Positions 1 to 5,486 of a DNA stretch of 5,486 bases are shown here, in pieces. Made by a program: the position numbers and the translations under genes. Where the stretch lies: assembly GCA_010031985.1 (NCBI GenBank), contig RGYP01000145.1, positions 1 to 5,486 of the forward strand, in the 5' to 3' direction. Numbering within the stretch: position 1 is the stretch's first letter; every line of letters begins with the position of its first letter. The notes under the pieces were generated by a model, which saw only the letters and a list, made by a program, of their open reading frames with translations, did not search any database and was not told the origin of the DNA. Origin of the DNA: Gammaproteobacteria bacterium. Its GTDB lineage: Bacteria > Pseudomonadota > Gammaproteobacteria > Steroidobacterales > Steroidobacteraceae.

Positions 1-419
1 CGCGCCGCTTCGAGCAGCACCGAAGAGCGTCGTATTTCTTTGGTAGACAGCGAGCCAGAGTCGAACGTTTTGGCACGGGTTTCGTTCACGAGGTTCTTTT
101 CGCAGCCCTCGACATCTTTGTTCGTTGCGACAACGGCAAGCACGCGGATATCGGCGTCGCCACAACTGATGATGTCGCGCTCACTGAGAGGGCCCGCCGT
201 CACCACCCGCTCGCCATTCACCCGGATTCCGGCGGGGCTACCGAGATCGACGACGCCGAATTTCCCATCGACCGCAAGATCGAGTCGCGCATGTCGCGCA
301 CCGATCCCGACACCCGCAACCTTGACGGCGCAATCCTCCCCGCTACCGATCCAGTGCAAGCCCTGCGAAACCGGCATGCACTCGGGGGGCTGTGACTTGC
401 GCGAGACGTGCAGGAACAT
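1..419 (-). CDS. FHA-domain protein, N-terminal part (3' end outside window), possibly fused to a Tad ATPase
   Basis: Starts at ATG 419, nine bases after the secretin stop, with GAGGG six bases upstream overlapping that stop. The frame stays open to the left edge (139 complete codons visible). No signal peptide or membrane segment is seen, so it is cytoplasmic as far as visible. Residues ~18-97 follow the FHA pattern: GLHWIGSGEDCAVKV, GIGARHARL, DGKFGVVDLGSPAGIRVNGE, then LSERDIISCGDADIRVL. FHA domains are beta-sandwiches that usually bind phosphothreonine. Here several contact residues are changed: the usual GR is GS (25-26), the SRxH motif is GARH with only His43 kept, and the NG turn after the DLGS strand is AG (63-64). 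Binding may be lost or altered. A polar linker (~98-139) leads out of the window. Position after cpaC suggests this is the front of a CpaF/TadA-type ATPase, or a separate FHA partner or CpaE-like protein; nothing visible decides between them. Confidence 0.72.
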   Translation of the reverse strand, partial: MFLHVSRKSQPPECMPVSQGLHWIGSGEDCAVKVAGVGIGARHARLDLAVDGKFGVVDLGSPAGIRVNGERVVTAGPLSERDIISCGDADIRVLAVVATNKDVEGCEKNLVNETRAKTFDSGSLSTKEIRRSSVLLEAA

Positions 420-425
420 GGGAGA

Positions 426-430
426 CCCTC
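426..430 (-). promoter_or_regulatory. Ribosome binding site of the FHA-domain gene
   Basis: GAGGG on the minus strand, six bases before ATG 419 and overlapping the secretin TGA (431-429). It suggests reinitiation by ribosomes finishing the secretin. Confidence 0.55.
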
Positions 431-1856
431 AGTAGGCCTTGCGCGACGACGGGCGCGGGATCGGCTCGGGCCGGGGCTCGGGCTGCCGAACCGCCGCATT
501 GCCAGGCAGGAATGAACCCTGGCGTGCATCCGGCGGAAAGTTCGCGCGCTGCAGGACTTCGCGCAGGCGCTGGTCGTTGATCAAAGCAGACTCGCCGCTA
601 CGCTCGACACGCGGCGTCAAGAAGATCACCACTTCGGAGTCTTCGGTACGTTTGCCGCGCACTCCGAACAAGCGTCCTGCACCGGGGATCTTCGACAAGC
701 CCGGAACACCGCTATCGTCGGTACTGCGCTGCTGCTGGATCAAACCGGCGATGACCACCGTCTCACCCGCCTGCACGTTCAGATCCGTGACCGATCTTCT
801 TTTGAGCAAACCGGGAATCCCGGCCACACGCTGCGCGTTGTCGACTTGGCTGAGCTCCGTCTCGACGCGCATCGAAACCCCGCCGGCCGCATCGACGACA
901 GGCCGCACCTCGAGGATGACGCCGTACTCGCGAAACTCGACATCCGTCGCACCGACACCGTTGACGATCGGGATCGGAATCTCGCCACCGGCTACGAAAC
1001 GGGCCGTACCTCCACTTCGACAACTGAGTCGGGGCTCGGCAACGAAGCTCGCCTCGCCGGAGATCGCGAGCGCGCGCAGTCGCGAGTCGAGCACGGTCGA
1101 GATGCCGAGATACGCCTTTGCCGAGGTGTGGCCAGGCACGGGGTCGAAGGCGGTTTCGGGGATCGGATCGCTCTCCGCACGAATACGGAACCGATCGTTG
1201 GTGACGAAGTCGGCAATCACCCCGGCACTGGGGCCACTGACTTCATCGCGCCAGCGAATGCCGAGCTCGCTCAATTGACCACGACGAAATTCGACGATCC
1301 GCACATCGACGTGGACCATGCTCTCCCAGCCGACTTTACCGACGAAGTCCGTGACCGATTGCGGATAGAGCGCGGCGATGGCTGCAGCTCGTTCGCGGGC
1401 GCGGGTGTCGGCCGCATCGCCTTCGAGCAATACCCGACGACCGACGACGCGCGCGGTCACACCATCGACGCCGCTCAGCATGTCGTCGATCGTCGTGCGC
1501 AAGGCTTCGACGTCGGCCACGCCGACGGCTACCGTCATTCGGTGCTGCCGTCCATCGGCGAGCCATAGCTGCACCACGCTCTCACCGACACCCTGACCGA
1601 TCAGCACCACCTGTTCCGAGTTGACGGGCGATGCCGAAACCACCTTGCCGTTACCCACCGCAATGCGAGAAGTCGTCGCTTGAAGTACGCGGCTATCGCC
1701 GACGAAGAGTTCGAGGCGCGCCGGTAACTCAGCGGCAATTTGTGCAGAGGCGTGAAACGACAACGCACAAAAGACGAATAGCCAGGGCAACGCCGAGCGC
1801 GCGACACGTCGTAATTTGCCCAAAGCGAGCGCGCGGAGAAAACCGAATACGTTCAT
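429..1856 (-). CDS. cpaC: Tad/Flp pilus secretin CpaC/RcpA
   Basis: A 475-residue outer-membrane secretin forming the ring channel through which the Tad pilus passes. The start is ATG 1856, overlapping the cpaB stop, with GAGG eight bases upstream; an in-frame extension to 1901 would lie inside cpaB and spoil the signal peptide. The signal peptide (LPWLFVFCALSFHASA) is probably cut after Ala38. The secretin/pilus N-terminal domain (~43-112: LPARLELFVGDSRVL, then GVGESVVQLWLADG) is followed by a BON-like segment (~115-172, VTARVVGRRVLLEGDA). Next come VHVDVRIVEFRRGQLSELGI (~181-200), typical of CpaC-type secretins, and the beta-channel domain (~245-418) with FVAGGEIPIPI, the EYGVILEVRPVV strand and the secretin signature VPGLSKIPGAGRLFG through VVIFLTPRV (~384-417). 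The last ~35 residues are Pro/Arg-rich (RQPEPRPEPIPRP). No lipobox is seen, so targeting probably needs a separate pilotin or CpaB. The next gene begins nine bases after the stop. Confidence 0.95.
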   Translation of the reverse strand: MNVFGFLRALALGKLRRVARSALPWLFVFCALSFHASAQIAAELPARLELFVGDSRVLQATTSRIAVGNGKVVSASPVNSEQVVLIGQGVGESVVQLWLADGRQHRMTVAVGVADVEALRTTIDDMLSGVDGVTARVVGRRVLLEGDAADTRARERAAAIAALYPQSVTDFVGKVGWESMVHVDVRIVEFRRGQLSELGIRWRDEVSGPSAGVIADFVTNDRFRIRAESDPIPETAFDPVPGHTSAKAYLGISTVLDSRLRALAISGEASFVAEPRLSCRSGGTARFVAGGEIPIPIVNGVGATDVEFREYGVILEVRPVVDAAGGVSMRVETELSQVDNAQRVAGIPGLLKRRSVTDLNVQAGETVVIAGLIQQQRSTDDSGVPGLSKIPGAGRLFGVRGKRTEDSEVVIFLTPRVERSGESALINDQRLREVLQRANFPPDARQGSFLPGNAAVRQPEPRPEPIPRPSSRKAY

Positions 1857-2764
1857 GGTTCGCGCCTCGAAGATTTCGTCGCGGCCGTAAGAGGTACCCA
1901 AAGTCGGGTGCGTTGGGCGCTCGCCTCGCCACCGATGAGCAGCTCAATGTTGCGACCGCGCGCCGCAGCAGGTGATCTTTCGCCGGACGGGGCATCGCCC
2001 CGGCGGGCGCAGCCCGGACGACCCTCGATACGCTCGACGAGCTGCATCGGTGAGGTGTCCGCATCGCCGCGCAGCAAGGGGATGAGTTCGCCGACGCGCA
2101 AGGCGAGCGCGAGTTGCTGTGCCTGTTCGGGCGTCACGTCGAGGGTGATCGTCGAATAGCTCGTGGCATCGATCCCGCGCCGCAACAAGGCCTCGGCACC
2201 CTGTGTCGCATCGCCCTGCACTCGACCGGTCGCCAGCACCGCCAGTGATTCGAGCAAGGGTTTCACGCGAATGCAGCGCTCGTCGCTGCTCTCGATTTCT
2301 TCGGCGAGCATGAGATCGACCCGATCGCCGGGGCGAACCAAACCCGCTTGCGAACTCACTTCGTCGACAGGCACCGTCACCGCGCGCGCGCCGTCACTGA
2401 GCCGAGCCGCCAGTGCGGTCTCGTTACGCCCCGCCACCTGCGAGTCGACGATCGGATCGCCGGCTCGTAGCGGCAACAGTAATGGCTTGCCGATCACCTC
2501 GCGCAAGCGCGCAGGCTCGAACGCACCTCCGGGCACGAACGCGGACGGCACGGCACGCTTGGCGAGATCGGGCGCGGCCAACGGCCGTCCGGGATCGAGA
2601 TCACGGGCGGCGACGAGCACATCGCGCGGCGCATATCGCGCCTGCCACGCCCGCTCGACTTCGGCGGAACTATCCGTGAGGTAACGCTGTGCGGCGTAAA
2701 AGGCGAATAGACCGGCCGCCGCCGCCGCCAAACCCAGCCAGACCGATGCAGCAGGAAGTTTCAT
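1853..2764 (-). CDS. cpaB: Flp pilus assembly protein CpaB/RcpC (SAF domain)
   Basis: A 303-residue protein, normal for CpaB. I chose ATG 2764 because an N-terminal membrane anchor follows at once (VWLGLAAAAAGLFAFYAA, ~8-25). A TTG-initiated extension to 2830 would overlap the small pilin gene and bury the anchor. The SAF domain lies at ~46-111 (VLVAARDLDPGRPL, then ARLREVIGKPLLLPLRAGDPI). The RcpC-type domain follows, with the family hallmark GLVRPGDRVDLML (~141-153), the segment TLDVTPEQAQQLALALRVG (~207-225), then LIPLLRGDAD, and a last strand RNIELLIGG (~271-279). CpaB proteins are periplasmic, anchored in the inner membrane, and work with the CpaC secretin to form or stabilise the outer-membrane channel of the Tad pilus; the SAF domain is proposed to contact peptidoglycan or pilus parts. 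A 47-nt gap separates it from the small pilin gene. Its TGA overlaps the secretin's ATG as ATGA, suggesting coupled synthesis of the two partners. Confidence 0.93.
   Translation of the reverse strand: MKLPAASVWLGLAAAAAGLFAFYAAQRYLTDSSAEVERAWQARYAPRDVLVAARDLDPGRPLAAPDLAKRAVPSAFVPGGAFEPARLREVIGKPLLLPLRAGDPIVDSQVAGRNETALAARLSDGARAVTVPVDEVSSQAGLVRPGDRVDLMLAEEIESSDERCIRVKPLLESLAVLATGRVQGDATQGAEALLRRGIDATSYSTITLDVTPEQAQQLALALRVGELIPLLRGDADTSPMQLVERIEGRPGCARRGDAPSGERSPAAARGRNIELLIGGEASAQRTRLWVPLTAATKSSRREP
1865..1868 (-). promoter_or_regulatory. Ribosome binding site of the cpaC secretin gene
   Basis: GAGG on the minus strand, eight bases before ATG 1856 and inside the 3' end of cpaB. With the ATGA stop/start overlap it fixes the secretin start and points to coupled translation. 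Confidence 0.55.
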
Positions 2765-2775
2765 TGAGGATGAGG

Positions 2776-2780
2776 CCTCC
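2776..2780 (-). promoter_or_regulatory. Ribosome binding site of cpaB
   Basis: GGAGG on the minus strand in the 47-nt gap between the small pilin-like gene and cpaB, 11 bases before ATG 2764. The spacing is slightly long, but this is the only strong site near the start and it supports ATG 2764 over the upstream TTG. The gap shows no convincing promoter or terminator. Confidence 0.6.
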
Positions 2781-2811
2781 GTAGACGTGGAGCGTGGGTG
2801 GGCGATCGGCG

Positions 2812-2979
2812 CTAGATCACTTTGAGCCAATCGATGAACGAGCCGGTCAGTGCGGCAAGGCTGTCGAGCAAGAGCTCGGCAGGCGATTCACCGTTCAGCC
2901 ACGGCGTGCAAATCGCGAGCGTCACGATCAAAGTAACGACGACGACTTCGACCATGGCCTGCCCTCGCTCACGGTGCAC
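2812..2979 (-). CDS. Small pilin/pseudopilin-like protein with class III prepilin motif
   Basis: A 55-residue protein starting at the GTG at 2979 and ending at TAG 2814-2812. AGGTG lies seven bases before the GTG. The first residues are MHRERG, then QAMVE and a short hydrophobic helix (residues ~10-23), then a polar/Pro break (NGESPAE) and a C-terminal amphipathic helix ending FIDWLKVI. G6|Q7 with Glu at +5 is the TadV-type processing motif also present in the larger pseudopilin of this operon, giving a mature chain of 49 residues, about the size of Flp pilins. The internal ATG at 2955 also has a plausible ribosome site (GAGGG, six bases away), but starting there removes the arginines, Gly and cleavage site, so I prefer GTG. 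The RGQAMVE start is more like TadE, while the size is more like Flp; pilin or minor pseudopilin is therefore open. Its start lies inside the 3' end of the exported-protein gene (11-nt overlap). It is easily missed in annotation. Confidence 0.72.
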   Translation of the reverse strand: MHRERGQAMVEVVVVTLIVTLAICTPWLNGESPAELLLDSLAALTGSFIDWLKVI

Positions 2980-3664
2980 GGCCAATCACCTGCACGACGA
3001 CCCGGCTTGGATTGCCCCGCGGCGCCACCAGCGCGGTGGCCACCAATTTTTGCGAGCCGCGCGAGGCCTCCATCATCGAAGGACCCTTGCCGCTCAACGT
3101 GCGCGAGTCGATGCTCCAGGCGGCAGAGACCACCGAGGCGCGTAGTCGCTCGATGGACTCGCGCGTCGGCAGATCGCTATCCATGCGGTAGGTGATAGTC
3201 GGTTCCTCACCATTGATTTCTTCGATGGTGTCGATGATGCGAAGGCCCGCGGGCAAACCAAAGGGCGGCGGCGGCGCGGTGCCGAGCACTTGCCGCAAAT
3301 CTTGCGTGGCGAGGACGATGGCCGTACGCAACGGATCGTCGGTAGAGAGCAAGGTGAGCGTCTCGTGCAGCGGGCCGATTTGCCGGCCAAGCACCGTGCG
3401 ATCGTCGCTCGGCGAAAAGCTGAGCCCCTGATGGCCCGCGTCTCGCCAGCCCGCAAGGATGGCCTGCACCAAGGACTCGCGCGGCATCGCCACGAGCGCG
3501 GAGCGCACGTCCAGAGCCAGTCCGTTGACTCTAAACTGCATCGGCTCAGAGGCCTGCATGAACTCGGCAGGACTCGCGTGCGCGGTCGACATCGCGAGTG
3601 CCGCAAGCGCGGCTTGCATCGAGAGGCAGGCCATCGAGAGAAGAAAACGTCGGTGGATCAACAT
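2969..3664 (-). CDS. Exported protein of unknown function in a Tad operon
   Basis: A 231-residue protein that I do not recognise. I place the start at the ATG at 3664, with GAGG eight bases upstream and a good signal peptide: MLIHRR, a hydrophobic core (~7-25), then STAHA with likely signal peptidase I cleavage after Ala30. The same frame runs open upstream to 4291, but only as a shadow of the pseudopilin gene. The mature ~200 residues have no further membrane segment. Region 1 (~43-125) contains RVNGLALDVRSAL, MPRESLVQAILAGW and RQIGPLHETLTLL. A proline linker (APPPPFG, ~130-136) leads to region 2 (~140-231), with LRIIDTIEEI, LPTRESIERL, AAWSIDS, EASRGSQKL and a beta-rich RVVVQVIGR end. Between pseudopilin genes and cpaB/cpaC, a periplasmic accessory role is likely, perhaps at the position RcpB fills in other Tad systems; this is inference from location. 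It overlaps the preceding gene by 7 nt and the following one by 11 nt, suggesting coupled translation. Confidence 0.8.
   Translation of the reverse strand: MLIHRRFLLSMACLSMQAALAALAMSTAHASPAEFMQASEPMQFRVNGLALDVRSALVAMPRESLVQAILAGWRDAGHQGLSFSPSDDRTVLGRQIGPLHETLTLLSTDDPLRTAIVLATQDLRQVLGTAPPPPFGLPAGLRIIDTIEEINGEEPTITYRMDSDLPTRESIERLRASVVSAAWSIDSRTLSGKGPSMMEASRGSQKLVATALVAPRGNPSRVVVQVIGRAP
2987..2991 (-). promoter_or_regulatory. Ribosome binding site deciding the GTG start of the small pilin-like gene
   Basis: AGGTG on the minus strand lies seven bases before the GTG at 2979, inside the last codons of the exported-protein gene. It supports GTG over the internal ATG at 2955, and the GTG start is the one that keeps the RG|QAMVE processing motif. 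Confidence 0.55.
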
Positions 3665-4365
3665 GGTTGGTACCTCAGGTCTGGTGGACGGGACGTCGAA
3701 CCGGCGAGCCGGTCCTCGGGAACGATGTCGGGATCGATGCGCCCGATGCAGAGCCGCTCGAGCGCCGGCTCGACGATGCTGGCGACACTCAGCACGGTTT
3801 CGAGGGGTTTTGCGGCGGCGGCCAGCGACCCGGCGACACTGAGTGCAGCGGTTCGCGCGCGCACCTGCTCGGGGCCCCTGGCAGCACCATGCCCGACAAA
3901 GAAAAAGAGGTTTTCTCGAAGTGCGACGGGCGACTCGAAAGGCACACCGAGTACGATGGTGTCGCCCATCGCGACGGTAGTCGTGACGCTGCGCGCCGAC
4001 CACGGCGGCAGGTCGAATTCGCCACTGCCTAGCAGCTTTGCGGGCAGCAACATGACACCAGCTGCCGTTTCTGCCAACCGAGGCGCGCTGTCGAGATAGA
4101 CCTCCTCGACCTGCGGTTGACGTAACTCGCCGCTCGTCGAGTCGGCGGGTATCGCGAGATCTTGCAGTGCACGGACGACGACGGGATCTAGCGCACCCGA
4201 GGGATCGTGCAGGGACGCGAGGGCGATTTCGCGCACGGCGAGCGCCGCCCCGAAACCGGCGCGATGCAAATCGGCGAGATAGACCGCACAAAAAAATAGC
4301 GGCGTGAGAAAAAGCAACGCCACGAGCGTTTCGAGAAGGGCTTGCCCACGAGGCTTGCTAATCAT
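3658..4365 (-). CDS. TadE-like pseudopilin of the Tad/Flp pilus
   Basis: A 235-residue protein. I place the start at the ATG at 4365, which overlaps the previous stop as ATGA; an in-frame GTG at 4386 would only add residues inside the upstream gene. The N-terminus reads MISKPRG then QALLE, followed by a hydrophobic helix (~13-30) and a second helix ~38-53. G7|Q8 with Glu at +5 matches the class III prepilin rule (G|xxxxE) used by TadV-type peptidases on Flp and the TadE/TadF pseudopilins. It is therefore probably cut to a mature pseudopilin that sits in the inner membrane and joins the pilus base or tip. The periplasmic part (~55-235) is larger than a minimal pseudopilin. It has a beta-like section (~120-160, SVTTTVAMGD and ENLFFFVGHG), an Ala-rich amphipathic helix (~170-205), and cysteines at 206 and 235, the last being the final residue. 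The last seven bases overlap the next gene. TadF is an alternative name; the pseudopilin class is firmer than the exact member. Confidence 0.78.
   Translation of the reverse strand: MISKPRGQALLETLVALLFLTPLFFCAVYLADLHRAGFGAALAVREIALASLHDPSGALDPVVVRALQDLAIPADSTSGELRQPQVEEVYLDSAPRLAETAAGVMLLPAKLLGSGEFDLPPWSARSVTTTVAMGDTIVLGVPFESPVALRENLFFFVGHGAARGPEQVRARTAALSVAGSLAAAAKPLETVLSVASIVEPALERLCIGRIDPDIVPEDRLAGSTSRPPDLRYQPC
3673..3676 (-). promoter_or_regulatory. Ribosome binding site of the exported unknown protein
   Basis: GAGG on the minus strand, eight bases before ATG 3664 and within the last codons of the TadE-like gene. It supports this start over the longer open frame that continues upstream. 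Confidence 0.6.
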
Positions 4366-5486
4366 CGGGGCACCCCGGCCAGCCACAGCGGATCACCGTC
4401 GAGAGCAGCGAGTTGCAGACGATCGACGACCGAAAGACGGGTCAGTCGCGGTCGCCAATAAGGGTTGTAGAGACTCGGCGCCTCCTGCGCGCCGTCGACC
4501 CGAGGGACGGGGCGTACGAACGAGGTGGTCGCGGCCGCCTCGACCATCATCGGCGAAGCAGTCCGACTGCCGAGTAACTTCTCGCCGAGCGGCTTCTCGA
4601 TGACCGGAGAATCGGCATCCTGCGGATCTGCATACGACAAGCCGGTGAGCGAATTGAAGCCGAACCAGCCTGCCGCACCGCGACGCGCGCTCTCGGGTAG
4701 CGACACGCGAACGGCGATGACTGGTGGCGAGAACACCGCCCGCTGAATCGCCGACAGGTCCCACATCGAGGGCAGACCGAGATACCCGGCGGCAGAGCGC
4801 ATCGATTGTTCGGCGAGGCGCGCCGTTCGAGGGTTGGTTCGGTAAACACCGCCGTGAACACCGCGAGCGAACGAGCGATTGCCGTTTTCGATGCCGGCCC
4901 AACCGATCGGCGTAACTTCTCGCATGCGACCAAAGATCAGATAGCGTCGCTGATGCAGAGCCAAAGTCTCGATGGCACGCCACGTATCGAAGTCGACGAG
5001 GTCGGTGCCTGCGCGCTTTTCGAGACGACCGACGAGCCCACCGGGCAGCAGATTGAGGCTCCAATTACGTTCGTGACTGAAGCCGTCCATGGAGCGCTGC
5101 ACGACGTCGCGTTGTCGCCAACGCCAGGAGCCGCCGTAGAACGCCGTGAAATTCGACCACTCGAGGGCGGTACGCATCAGCATCCACTGCCCGCCCGTGC
5201 TGACTTCGTAGCGCGTGTCGTTGCGTTCGACGACCTGGCGGATGACGCTCTCCAGAGCTGCGGGATAGGCCGCATGCACCGTTCGCTGCGCGAGCGCGAG
5301 ATCGTGATCGACGACGCTCATGCCCGACTCGGCCATGACGAGAGCGGGCTGCAGGGCCTGATCGATGAGGCTCCAACCGCGTTGCAGGTAAAACATGGCC
5401 GTGCCGAGATAGGGCACCGCAGAGGTGATGGCGTAGGCCTTCGGCAGCATGTCGTCCATGTAGGCCGACCACCCGCGCAGACTCAC
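4362..5486 (-). CDS. TadG-like Tad/Flp pilus assembly protein, C-terminal part (5' end outside window)
   Basis: The frame is open to the right edge, so only the last 374 residues are visible. The GTG at the edge is probably an internal Val codon. Seen: an alpha-helical stretch at visible residues ~15-90 (LQRGWSLIDQAL, then an AQRTVHAAYPAALE segment followed by VVERND). This resembles the long helix after the N-terminal membrane segment of TadE/TadG-like proteins. A Trp/Arg-rich middle follows (~100-135). The C-terminus has two features typical of this group: a segment ending in a SFVRP-like motif (~319-326) and SLYNPYWRPRL (~338-348), close to the 'NPYW-x-x-RL' ending of many TadG-like proteins. 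Such proteins are membrane-anchored with most of the chain in the periplasm, and are needed for Tad pilus assembly or secretion. The anchor and any 'RGQ' processing site would lie upstream of the window. The stop shares an ATGA with the next gene's start. The family call comes from motif memory and context, not an alignment. Confidence 0.72.
   Translation of the reverse strand: MSLRGWSAYMDDMLPKAYAITSAVPYLGTAMFYLQRGWSLIDQALQPALVMAESGMSVVDHDLALAQRTVHAAYPAALESVIRQVVERNDTRYEVSTGGQWMLMRTALEWSNFTAFYGGSWRWRQRDVVQRSMDGFSHERNWSLNLLPGGLVGRLEKRAGTDLVDFDTWRAIETLALHQRRYLIFGRMREVTPIGWAGIENGNRSFARGVHGGVYRTNPRTARLAEQSMRSAAGYLGLPSMWDLSAIQRAVFSPPVIAVRVSLPESARRGAAGWFGFNSLTGLSYADPQDADSPVIEKPLGEKLLGSRTASPMMVEAAATTSFVRPVPRVDGAQEAPSLYNPYWRPRLTRLSVVDRLQLAALDGDPLWLAGVPR

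Noticed and set aside
439..1278. Plus-strand open frame of 279 codons antisense to the secretin gene
   Set aside because: It lies wholly opposite a secure secretin gene and its translation is Ser/Arg/Thr-rich with no domain, as expected for an antisense frame in GC-rich DNA.
846..1568. Plus-strand 240-codon open frame
   Set aside because: It mirrors the secretin codons on the opposite strand, has no recognisable domain and no clear ribosome site.
2765..2811. Terminator or promoter in the gap before cpaB
   Set aside because: Only a short GAGGCCTC palindrome at the ribosome site is seen; there is no stable hairpin with a T-run and no convincing -35/-10 pair.
2765..2830. TTG-initiated extension of CpaB by 22 residues
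   Set aside because: It overlaps the small pilin-like gene and puts a polar stretch ahead of the membrane anchor; ATG 2764 fits the family better.
3590..3664. Lipobox in the exported protein (Cys13)
   Set aside because: The residues before Cys13 (S-M-A) do not fit the Leu-rich lipobox, and Cys13 lies within the hydrophobic core; a signal peptidase I site after Ala30 fits better.
3290..4099. Plus-strand 269-codon open frame
   Set aside because: It runs antisense across two well-supported minus-strand genes and their junction, with low-complexity composition.
3665..4291. Upstream extension of the exported-protein frame to 4291
   Set aside because: This part is an Arg-rich shadow of the TadE-like gene; the ATG at 3664 has a ribosome site and begins a clean signal peptide.
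4393..5064. Minus-strand 223-codon frame overlapping the TadG-like gene
   Set aside because: An Arg/Ser-rich out-of-frame reading of the TadG-like gene, which itself has family motifs and a proper junction with the next gene.

Overview
The window is a high-GC stretch, typical in composition and style of a GC-rich Gram-negative bacterium (probably a proteobacterium). The call rests on an outer-membrane secretin and Tad/Flp pilus genes; nothing seen fixes the genus. All real genes lie on the minus strand and read from high to low coordinates. They are packed as one operon with 4- to 11-nt overlaps or very short gaps. The long plus-strand reading frames are antisense shadows of these genes.

Layout in transcription order: (1) 5486-4362, the C-terminal 374 codons of a TadG-like pilus assembly protein, cut by the right edge. 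(2) 4365-3658, a TadE-like pseudopilin with a class III prepilin motif near its N-terminus. (3) 3664-2969, a 231-residue exported protein of no family I recognise. (4) 2979-2812, a 55-residue pseudopilin or Flp-like pilin. Its GTG start lies inside the previous gene and is needed to keep the processing motif. (5) 2764-1853, CpaB/RcpC with a membrane anchor and SAF domain. (6) 1856-429, the CpaC/RcpA secretin. (7) 419 to the left edge, the start of a gene encoding a degenerate FHA domain, cut by the left edge. It sits where cpaE/tadZ or cpaF/tadA would be expected.

Together these give the outer-membrane and periplasmic part of a Tad (type IVc) pilus or secretion machine: secretin channel, CpaB periplasmic partner, and three pseudopilin-like or pilin-like subunits. 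The inner-membrane parts (CpaF/TadA ATPase, TadB/TadC platform, TadV peptidase) must lie outside, probably to the left. The order differs from the classical flp-tadV-rcpCAB-tadZABCDEFG layout, because the pseudopilin genes precede cpaB/cpaC. No promoter, terminator, RNA gene, mobile element, CRISPR or notable DNA repeat was seen, and no stretch over 50 bases lacks a gene. The least explained items are the exported 231-residue protein, the small pilin-like protein and the degenerate FHA domain.
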